Shown here: positions 1 to 5,753 of the stretch, piece by piece
How the letters are laid out: every line of letters begins with the position of its first letter
How positions within the stretch are numbered: position 1 is the first letter of the stretch
From: Pseudomonadota bacterium
Lineage (GTDB): Bacteria > Pseudomonadota > Alphaproteobacteria > Acetobacterales > Acetobacteraceae
NCBI GenBank assembly: GCA_021828605.1
Contig: JAJZEG010000352.1
Span: 1 to 6,504 of the forward strand
Length of the DNA stretch: 6,504 bases
Direction of reading: 5' to 3'
Translations under genes and position numbers: made by a program
The notes under the pieces: generated by a model
What the model saw: the letters and a program-made list of their open reading frames with translations, nothing else
Database searches by the model: none
Told to the model about the DNA's origin: nothing

Positions 1-124
1 ACCACCAAAAATCGCCATCGTCGCCATCATGCGTAAACTCGTCGTCCTCGCAAACGCTCTACTCAAAGCAGGCCGAGATTGGCAACCTTACGCCGCTTGA
101 CCACAACGGATACTCTAATTGCCG
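1..124 (+). mobile_element. Right end of an IS110-like insertion sequence (partial)
   Basis: The left edge holds the 3' end of a transposase gene followed by only 24 nt (101-124) before the stop codon of the convergent acylphosphatase gene. The insertion sequence boundary must lie within or close to these 24 nt, because the acylphosphatase C-terminus looks natural and uninterrupted. IS110-type elements generally lack long terminal inverted repeats and often do not make target duplications, so the exact end cannot be read from one side. In the IS110 subgroup the guide (bridge) RNA lies upstream of the transposase, whereas in the IS1111 subgroup it lies downstream. The short 3' flank leaves no room for a downstream RNA, so either this belongs to the former subgroup or the right end is truncated. 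The boundary is inferred. Confidence 0.55.
2..100 (+). CDS. IS110/IS116/IS902-family transposase, C-terminal fragment
   Basis: Reading frame 2 is open from the window edge to a TGA at 98-100 and gives 32 residues, beginning PPKIAIVAIMRKLVVLANAL and ending GRDWQPYAA. The pattern K-x-A-x-x-A-x-M-R-K-L-x-x-x-x-N-A-x-L-x-x-G-x-x-W closely resembles the end of IS110-family transposases, where a basic MRKL helix is followed by a short tail after a Gly and a Trp. These enzymes pair an N-terminal DEDD RuvC-like domain with a C-terminal Tnp domain carrying a catalytic serine; both lie outside the window, so activity cannot be judged. The gene faces the five-gene minus-strand cluster and converges on it. 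The call rests on a short tail recognised by eye, so a related transposase family is possible. Confidence 0.65.
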   Translation, partial: PPKIAIVAIMRKLVVLANALLKAGRDWQPYAA

Positions 125-400
125 CTATACGTTTGGGCGCTTGAAAAAACCGGGTTCGCTCGGTGGATCAGCGAAATGTTCGGTGACGCTCAGCACCTCG
201 GCATGAGGCGGGCCGCGTCGGCAGGCGCGGAGCAAATCATCCACCGCATCCGCATCGCCCGCGATCAGCGCTTCGAGCGTGCCGTCCGCGCGGTTACGCA
301 CCCAGCCAGCAATGCCCTGACGCCGAGCCCGGCGGGCGATCCAGTCGCGAAATCCAACGCCTTGGACCCGCCCGGTGAGGTGGATATGTTTACTGATCAT
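125..400 (-). CDS. acyP: Acylphosphatase
   Basis: This 91-residue protein has the length and signature of the acylphosphatase family (EC 3.6.1.7), small cytosolic enzymes that hydrolyse the carboxyl-phosphate bond of acyl phosphates. The phosphate-binding loop GRVQGVGFR spans residues 10-18, with the family's catalytic arginine at R18. The second motif GWVRNRADG spans residues 32-40, with the catalytic asparagine at N36. The R18-N36 spacing of 18 residues matches R23-N41 of the animal enzymes. A CRRGP segment at residues 60-64 fits the later conserved Cys/Gly-Pro region. The ATG at 398-400 is preceded by GAGTGAG, a modest ribosome-binding site. The start lies 7 nt after the ATP12 stop, so translational coupling is likely. 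The C-terminus (FFKRPNV) looks complete despite the adjacent insertion sequence. The physiological substrate in bacteria is not settled. Confidence 0.96.
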   Translation of the reverse strand: MISKHIHLTGRVQGVGFRDWIARRARRQGIAGWVRNRADGTLEALIAGDADAVDDLLRACRRGPPHAEVLSVTEHFADPPSEPGFFKRPNV

Positions 401-407
401 CGCTCAC

Positions 408-1109
408 TCACGCGCGGGTGAGGCGAATGAACAAGGCAGCCGCCTCGATGTCGGCGGCAATTTCGGCTTCGCGCGCGGTGACCGCCGGGTCGATGCCCCA
501 TTTTTCCGCCTGAAACCCGCTCTCCAAGGTCGCGAGCTGATGCGCCTGTTGCGGGGTGAGCGCCTCGCGCAGCACGGCAAAAGCCAGAATCAACGAACTT
601 AGCCCACTGGTTAGTCGCTCCAGACCCGCGAGCGCCCAGATATCACACGCAGCCAAATGCTGCTCAATCGCGGCGAGGGTCGCTGGTGCCGGGTCTTGCG
701 CGCTGAGCGCGCTGGTGGCCGCGAGCGGCGCGTTGAGGGTGGTTGCAGCCCAATCCAGCCAAGGTTGCCACGCGGCCTGTTGGCGGGCGGCGAGTGCGGG
801 CGGATCGATAGCGCGGTAAATGAGTAAATCACCGCGCAGGCGGCTCAAGAGGCGTGCGACCAGGGCCGCAGGATCAGAAGCGATCACCAATTTGGTCTGA
901 CCGGCCAGGCTGGTGAGCCGTAAATTGCTGGCCTCGACGCTGCCGCCGAGGGTTGCGACCTGCCATTCGGTGGCAATCGCTGCGGCCAGCGCGCGCTGGG
1001 GCACGGCGAGCGCCGCGCCATTGGGCAGGCGCAGCGGTTTCGCATCGAGCAGGACGGTGAACATCCCCTCCGCCTCGGCGACCGAGGTTTCACTCCAAAA
1101 GCGGCGCAT
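408..1109 (-). CDS. ATP12-family F1-ATPase assembly chaperone
   Basis: The 233-residue product matches the ATP12 family. In mitochondria, Atp12 binds the F1 alpha subunit and stops it aggregating before the alpha3beta3 hexamer forms; alphaproteobacterial homologues are presumed to do the same in the cytosol. The N-terminal part has the typical RFW..TSVAEAEG..TVLLD pattern (residues 3-22), followed by a Pro/Leu-rich strand and IATEWQ at 45-50, which matches the conserved ATEW element. Residues 94-120 carry DLLIYRA and the W.P.LDWA motif. The C-terminal helical domain includes LESGFQAEKWG at 195-205, corresponding to the LE..(Y/F)Q...WG signature, and an ending DIEAAALFIRL. Length is normal. 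The ATG at 1107-1109 lies 17 nt after the AsmA stop, with no convincing Shine-Dalgarno sequence, so translation may rely on reinitiation from AsmA. F1Fo genes are not in the window. Confidence 0.92.
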   Translation of the reverse strand: MRRFWSETSVAEAEGMFTVLLDAKPLRLPNGAALAVPQRALAAAIATEWQVATLGGSVEASNLRLTSLAGQTKLVIASDPAALVARLLSRLRGDLLIYRAIDPPALAARQQAAWQPWLDWAATTLNAPLAATSALSAQDPAPATLAAIEQHLAACDIWALAGLERLTSGLSSLILAFAVLREALTPQQAHQLATLESGFQAEKWGIDPAVTAREAEIAADIEAAALFIRLTRA

Positions 1110-1126
1110 GCAGGATCAGCCCGTGC

Positions 1127-3775
1127 TTATTTGAACAACGAGTTCAGCAGATTTTGCGGCCCTTGCAAAATCGGCTTGGATTGGCGTTGCGTCTGACCCG
1201 GCTGGGCGCTGGCGAAACCGGGTCCGGGCGGCAAGCCGGGATGCCCCATGCGCGCTTGCAGCAAGGCCACGCGACAGCTTTGCGGATTGGCATTTTTGGT
1301 CATGCCGAGCGCGTTGGTGACATCGCCCAAAATCGACCTGGTTTGCGGCGCGCCGAAACGCTGCACCAAGGCCGAGGCCGCACCGCGATAGGCGCCGGGG
1401 GAGGCGAGGCCGGCGCGCGGATGGGCGAATGGGCCGGTAACGCCGACCGCGACCGGCAAGCTGCTGGCCCCGACGCGGAGTGTGGGCAGAAACACCAGGT
1501 TAAGCCGCTCGGCGCGGAGCGACAAATTACCGGTGCCGGTTAAAGCCAGACGGCTGGAATCGAGGGTAAAGGCGCTGAGCCCGACAATGCCCTGACGCGC
1601 ATTCAGTCGGGCGGCAAAACAGCGCAACGCCACCGGACCGGGTTGGCTGATCGCTCCGCTCGGCATGCCCACCCCGGCGAGAACAGGCTTGATCGCCTGA
1701 CCCAGCGCAGCACCCCCGATTACGCCATTGACCGCTGAAATGCCGACCGCGCCGTTCAAACGCGAGGCAATGCCATGGGCGGTTTCACCGCTACCCGCCA
1801 GATCGACATAGATTTGCGCGGTGCCGGTGGTGTTGTGCGCACCCTGCACGCCAAACAGGCGCAGCAGCGATTGCAGGCGAAACGCCGGAGCCTGACCGCT
1901 GAATGTCAGGTGCGGCGGGGTGGCATTGCTATTGACGCTCATTTGCGCAGATACCGCGCCGCCTTGGGTTTGCGCATCCATCGGGCGGATCACCAGGACG
2001 CCTTGGTTAAGCAACGCATGCGCGACCACCGCGCGGTAATCGGTCTTGCCATCCTGCACATGGTTGATCGAGAGTTCGATGTTGAAATCAGCCTGGTGCA
2101 ATAGGTTGAATGGCAGGGCGGTGTTGGGGATCAAACCTGTTGAACCGGAATGGGATGGTGCGGGTGCGGCGCCTGGTGCGGGGCCGGGTGCGGGGTTAGT
2201 GATGTTCGGTGGGGCGGCGAAGGCCGCACGCAGGGTCGTGAGATCGAGCCGGGGTGCGTTGATCACCGCTTGGATATCGGGGATTTTACCGAAATTGACG
2301 GTCGCGGCACCGGCGAGCTGGGCCTGATCGGCGGTGATCGCCACCTGATCGAGAGCGAGCGCGTGGCGCAGTCCCTGGCCATGCGGATCGGTGAGCAAAC
2401 CCGCCACCGCCAAATGGGTGAGTTTGGGTAAATTGGCGCCGAATAACGCGCCGGTTTGCGATAAATCAGGGGTTTGCGCGTGGATTTGCACATCCACCCC
2501 CGATAGGGTTTGCGGATGATTGATCGTGCCCTGCAGGCTCGCGGTGGCGGCGGCGGCTGATCCGGTCAGATTGATTTGCAAGGGCGTTGGTGTCGGTTTG
2601 GCCGGTTTCGTCGGGACCAAAGGTGATGGGCTGAATTTGCCTGCCAAAAGCGGGCCGAGCGGTCCGATAGTGCCATTTACCGCGATTTTTTGCCCTGATT
2701 GAGTGCCCGAGACGTTGAGCGCGACCGCTTGATCGAGTGCTGGCATGGTTGCGGTGAGGGCGGTCAAGCGCAATCCGGGGCGGATGGCGCTCAGATCGGA
2801 CGCGCCCGCCGAGATCGCGGCATGAGTGATATCGGGCATGGCGCCGGGTTGGCTCAGGCTGATATCAGCCGCGAGCTTCAGATTTTGCAGCGCCGGAAGT
2901 GCGGCGCCAAAGCCATAGGCGTTGAGGGCGGCGAGATTGGCCACCTGGCCGTTGAGGGTCAAAGCGATGCCGCGCGCCGTTGTCGGGTGCGCGATGCTGC
3001 CGTGCAGCGATAAATCACCGCCCGCGCCATGCAGGGTCAGATCGACCGGCCAAGCCGTCGCGGCGCTGCCCGCTTGGCCGTTTAGCAGTCGCCCGACCGG
3101 GCCGATTTTGCCAGCGAGGGCGAGAACATGCCCGTTAATATTGGCCGTCATCGCCAGATGCAGGCGCGAGTCCAGATTGGCGGCATGGCCGGTGAAGCGG
3201 CTGATTTTGATGATGTCGGGTGCTGAGTTCGACGGTTTGCCGCCGATCAGCGCCGGGGTTGGATCGATGACGATGGTTGCGTTGATGACGCTGACCGATT
3301 GCAAGGCGATATGCCGGTGGCGCGGTGCTGAGCTTTGGCGGTGGGCCAAGGCCGAGGAGAGGCCGGATGAGCCACGGTTTGGCGCCACCACCCAGTTGCC
3401 GATGCCGGTCTGATTGCGCTCAAGGGTGATGACGGGGTCAATCAGGCGCAGGGCAATGATATCGACCGAGCCGCTGAGCAAGGGCAGCAGCGAGACTTGC
3501 GCCTGCAGACGCGGCAGGCTGAGCAGGGTTGTGGTGGGGAAACCCGCTGGATTGGCCACAGTGATGCCCGATGCGGTGATGGTCGGGGTGAAAGCGATAC
3601 CCATGCGCAGGGGGCCGGTAATGCTGACCTGGCGATGCGTCGCGCCTTCGATGGCGGCGATGATTTGCGGCTTGTAGCGGTTGGGGTTGAAGCGCGCGAC
3701 CATGATCAAAATAACCGCAATCGGCACGATAATGACGAGACCGATCACGATGAGAAATAGACGTCGCAGCCGCAT
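1127..3775 (-). CDS. AsmA-family inner-membrane-anchored periplasmic protein
   Basis: This 882-residue protein has a basic N-terminus (MRLRR), one hydrophobic segment at about residues 6-27, and then the AsmA opening: FNPNRYKPQI (29-38), a SITGPL strand (51-56), TASGITVANPAGF (67-79) and a LLSGSV..I.L.L..P.I.LER block ending in GNW (99-128). The body is beta-rich and repetitive. The C-terminal AsmA core includes the LNGAVGISAVNGVIGG block (673-688) and GTGNLSL..E.L.L.FLPTLRV (747-768). AsmA-type proteins are anchored in the inner membrane and form long grooves across the periplasm; relatives such as TamB and YhdP move phospholipids to the outer membrane. A lipid-transport or envelope-homeostasis role here is inferred. 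Residues 224-310 and 370-463 look like a duplicated module. Pro-rich linkers lie at 381-399 and 524-541. The only cysteines are C719 and C834. The start is fixed by a strong AAGGAGTT site seven bases upstream. ATP12 follows after 17 nt. Confidence 0.93.
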   Translation of the reverse strand: MRLRRLFLIVIGLVIIVPIAVILIMVARFNPNRYKPQIIAAIEGATHRQVSITGPLRMGIAFTPTITASGITVANPAGFPTTTLLSLPRLQAQVSLLPLLSGSVDIIALRLIDPVITLERNQTGIGNWVVAPNRGSSGLSSALAHRQSSAPRHRHIALQSVSVINATIVIDPTPALIGGKPSNSAPDIIKISRFTGHAANLDSRLHLAMTANINGHVLALAGKIGPVGRLLNGQAGSAATAWPVDLTLHGAGGDLSLHGSIAHPTTARGIALTLNGQVANLAALNAYGFGAALPALQNLKLAADISLSQPGAMPDITHAAISAGASDLSAIRPGLRLTALTATMPALDQAVALNVSGTQSGQKIAVNGTIGPLGPLLAGKFSPSPLVPTKPAKPTPTPLQINLTGSAAAATASLQGTINHPQTLSGVDVQIHAQTPDLSQTGALFGANLPKLTHLAVAGLLTDPHGQGLRHALALDQVAITADQAQLAGAATVNFGKIPDIQAVINAPRLDLTTLRAAFAAPPNITNPAPGPAPGAAPAPSHSGSTGLIPNTALPFNLLHQADFNIELSINHVQDGKTDYRAVVAHALLNQGVLVIRPMDAQTQGGAVSAQMSVNSNATPPHLTFSGQAPAFRLQSLLRLFGVQGAHNTTGTAQIYVDLAGSGETAHGIASRLNGAVGISAVNGVIGGAALGQAIKPVLAGVGMPSGAISQPGPVALRCFAARLNARQGIVGLSAFTLDSSRLALTGTGNLSLRAERLNLVFLPTLRVGASSLPVAVGVTGPFAHPRAGLASPGAYRGAASALVQRFGAPQTRSILGDVTNALGMTKNANPQSCRVALLQARMGHPGLPPGPGFASAQPGQTQRQSKPILQGPQNLLNSLFK
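2153..2206 (-). repeat. Low-complexity Pro/Ala/Gly linker repeat inside the AsmA gene
   Basis: On the plus strand this stretch is built from imperfect repeats of GGTGCGG and GGGCCGGGTGCGG units. On the coding strand it gives residues 524-541, an NPAPGPAPGAAPAP stretch. It separates the repetitive beta-rich middle of AsmA from the C-terminal AsmA core that starts near residue 550. It reads as a flexible hinge. Short GC-rich repeats of this kind tend to change length between strains. Confidence 0.6.
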
Positions 3776-3860
3776 CGTGGAACTCCTTAAAGTCTAACCC
3801 TGTGTCGCGTGTTGAGGGGGATATGGGGAGTGCAAGTGAGCAGATCGAGATGCGGCGTGG
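3776..3860 (-). other. 85-nt spacer between orf630 and the AsmA gene; no clear promoter
   Basis: This is the only gap longer than 20 nt between the minus-strand genes. On the minus strand it has a pyrimidine-rich CCCCATATCCCCCTC stretch and a less GC-rich GGGTTAGACTTTAAGGAG part leading into the AsmA ribosome-binding site. A TTGCAC resembles a -35 box, but no TATAAT-like hexamer sits 16-18 nt beyond it. No hairpin followed by a T-run is visible, so there is no evidence of an intrinsic terminator after orf630. A promoter unlike sigma-70, or simple read-through, is possible. Confidence 0.4.
3781..3788 (-). promoter_or_regulatory. Strong Shine-Dalgarno site for the AsmA gene
   Basis: The minus strand reads AAGGAGTT followed by CCACG and the ATG at 3773-3775. 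The AGGAG core sits 7 nt from the start codon, close to ideal. It is the best ribosome-binding site among the start regions visible here and supports the chosen AsmA start, whose product begins directly with a membrane anchor. It also suggests that AsmA is translated independently of the upstream gene. Confidence 0.85.
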
Positions 3861-5753
3861 TCAGAAACCGAACATATGATCGAGGGAAAACGCGCCATCC
3901 GCGCGATGTTTACCATGATAGCCAAACAGGCGGCAGGTGGTGTCACGGATCATCACATAGCCGCCTTCCGCCTCGCGCACCGCGTCGGCTGCGAACAAAG
4001 CGCGCGGCTCGACCCGGGCTGAACCCGAGCAGGCGATGCGCAGGGGGGATTCGGCGATCAGCGCGCCGGATTTGTCGTGGAGGGTTAGGCTGGTGTCGGA
4101 GGTCGGGTGCCAGCGCGCGGAGGCGGGATAAATTAAATGCGCGAAACTGGGCGTGGCTGTGCTGCCCAAATCGAGGAATAGCCGGGTGGATAGGCCGGGC
4201 GGCGGGCCAGCATAGGATTGCGGCTCGTTTTTCCAGGTCATCAGCGTGTTGAATATATGCGCGCCGAAGCTGGTTTCAGCGGCGTGGGATTGATCGCGGC
4301 GTTCGTAGCGAAACAGGCCGTGCAGCCAGCCATCAGCATCACCGCCCTCGGTGAAATCATAAACCAGTTCGCCGTGCCCGCCTTGCGCCAGCGCGTTCGG
4401 CCCCAGCAGCGCGTCAAGATCAAGGGCGATCTGATGATCGCGCGCGAGCAGGCCCACCGGATGGCTGAGCAGCAATTTTCCCTCCGGGTCGAAAATATCA
4501 AGTCGGAGTGGCAGATTAGCCTGTTGATGCGCCATCGGCGTGGGCAGCGCGATGGTGGTGAAATGGTCGCGCGGCAAAATCGGAAAGGGAAGTAAAAATC
4601 CGCGCCCCAGCAAGGGCGATAGGGTTTTGATCGAGGGATCGGGCGTCAGGTCGGCGCGCTCGACATTGATATGGGCGATGCGGGTGCGCTGATGGCGCAC
4701 CACCTCATAGCGCGGCCGGACCAGATGCCGCCCGGCGCGCAATTCGATTTGCGCGGGCCAATGCAGGCCCGGCAGCAAGGTCGCGACGTCAATGGCCCGG
4801 GTGGCGAAGGGTGCTATTGGTTCATCGAGTGCCACCGGCTGCTCCGCGCCCATCCGATCCAGGCTGATCGCGCCTGCGGGGATGGGCACCGCATGGCTGT
4901 TTTGCACCCAGAGGATCACCTGCTCATCCGCGCGCGGCGCGGGTAGGCCCGCGAAACGCTCGGACGGCCAGGCATTGGCGTCATGGGTGCAGGATAGGCT
5001 GCCGGTGCCGTCGGGGGCAAAAATATCGAGCGCATATTTCACCACATCATGACCGGCCACGCCGATGGCGTGAATGAAAAGCTGGCCGGTGAACGGGCCG
5101 AGTTGGTGGGTTGCGCGCAAGGTCCGACTATCGATTTGCAGGCTGGCCGCACCCTCGGGAACCTTCTGCTCGAATTCGGCAAGGATGCTGCCCGCGCCAT
5201 CATAAAGGCGGCACCAGAGCGTCACCGCGCGCGCGCCATAGCCTGACCAGTAATTGGCGGTGACCAGCCGGGTGGCCAGATGATCATCATCGCGAAATAG
5301 CACGAAATTGGTTGCGAAATTCAGCGGATCCAAATAACGGCGCTGATTGGTCAGCATCGCATCCGGCAAGCGCACCACATCGAGGCTAAGGATCGGGATC
5401 GCAGGATCAAGAATCGCGCGCAAGCGAGCGATCAGACGCTGGGCATCGAACGCGGCGATCAATACCAGATCCGGCTTGGCTTGCGGCAAATCGGTCAAAG
5501 GTTGGGTTGGATAGCCCGCGCGCAATGTGCCGAGTGCTGATGTATCCGCGATATAGAGACCGCTCACCGGAAAATCGGGCGCCAAGGCACGCAAGGGAGC
5601 AAAAATCCCATCCGGGTCGAACACCGCGAGGCGCTGCGCACCGCGCAAGGTTTGCGCAAGGACCGATAGTTTTTCAGCGGCCAGCGGGTGGGCCAGCGCT
5701 TTATACACCGCATTGCCGCCGCGCAGATTATCGAAAGTGTCAATCGCGAGCAT
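3861..5753 (-). CDS. Conserved-looking hypothetical protein, 630 residues (orf630)
   Basis: I do not recognise a named family. No signal peptide or membrane segment is visible, so a cytosolic location is likely. Residues 40-130 look like an alternating beta/alpha (Rossmann-like) domain: strands RLAVFDPDG (41-49), VSGLYIAD (63-70), DLVLIAAF (95-102) and ILSLDVVRLP (121-130), with an Arg/Ala-rich helix between the last two. From about 140 to the end the protein is beta-rich with many aromatic, His and Asp residues. Dense motifs there include FVLFRDDDH (150-158), ANYWSGYGA (166-174), SCTHDANAWPSERFAGLPAP (254-273), VRPRYEV (345-351), GWLHGLFRYERR (475-486) and AAETSFGAHIFNT (491-503). It ends DTTCRLFGYHG (604-614) and DHMFGF (625-630). 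The ATG lies inside the ELM1 gene with a 14-nt overlap, preceded by GGGATGG at 7 nt spacing. Coupling to ELM1 is the only functional hint. Confidence 0.88.
   Translation of the reverse strand: MLAIDTFDNLRGGNAVYKALAHPLAAEKLSVLAQTLRGAQRLAVFDPDGIFAPLRALAPDFPVSGLYIADTSALGTLRAGYPTQPLTDLPQAKPDLVLIAAFDAQRLIARLRAILDPAIPILSLDVVRLPDAMLTNQRRYLDPLNFATNFVLFRDDDHLATRLVTANYWSGYGARAVTLWCRLYDGAGSILAEFEQKVPEGAASLQIDSRTLRATHQLGPFTGQLFIHAIGVAGHDVVKYALDIFAPDGTGSLSCTHDANAWPSERFAGLPAPRADEQVILWVQNSHAVPIPAGAISLDRMGAEQPVALDEPIAPFATRAIDVATLLPGLHWPAQIELRAGRHLVRPRYEVVRHQRTRIAHINVERADLTPDPSIKTLSPLLGRGFLLPFPILPRDHFTTIALPTPMAHQQANLPLRLDIFDPEGKLLLSHPVGLLARDHQIALDLDALLGPNALAQGGHGELVYDFTEGGDADGWLHGLFRYERRDQSHAAETSFGAHIFNTLMTWKNEPQSYAGPPPGLSTRLFLDLGSTATPSFAHLIYPASARWHPTSDTSLTLHDKSGALIAESPLRIACSGSARVEPRALFAADAVREAEGGYVMIRDTTCRLFGYHGKHRADGAFSLDHMFGF
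5740..5753 (-). other. 14-nt overlap joining ELM1 stop and orf630 start
   Basis: The minus strand reads ATGCTCGCGATTGA: the ATG opens orf630 and the TGA, in a different frame, closes the ELM1-family gene. A GGGATGG ribosome-binding site for orf630 (5761-5767) lies within the ELM1 coding sequence. This arrangement is typical of translational coupling and indicates that both proteins are made from one transcript. Confidence 0.9.

Noticed and set aside
60..124. Possible intrinsic terminator shared by the converging transposase and acylphosphatase genes
   Set aside because: No stable GC-rich hairpin followed by a T-run is visible on either strand.
119..421. Open frame of 100 codons on the plus strand over the acylphosphatase
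   Set aside because: The opposite strand encodes a textbook acylphosphatase with both catalytic residues, so this frame is its shadow.
2922..3413. Open frame of 163 codons on the plus strand inside AsmA
   Set aside because: It is fully antisense to a strongly supported AsmA gene, with low-complexity Arg/Ala/Pro content and no recognisable domain.
3800..3840. Possible sigma-70 promoter with a TTGCAC -35-like element before AsmA
   Set aside because: No acceptable -10 hexamer occurs at the required spacing; a single TTGCAC match is not enough.
3809..4252. Open frame of 147 codons on the plus strand starting in the AsmA upstream spacer
   Set aside because: It runs antisense into the C-terminal coding region of orf630, and its translation is Arg/Gly-rich and featureless.
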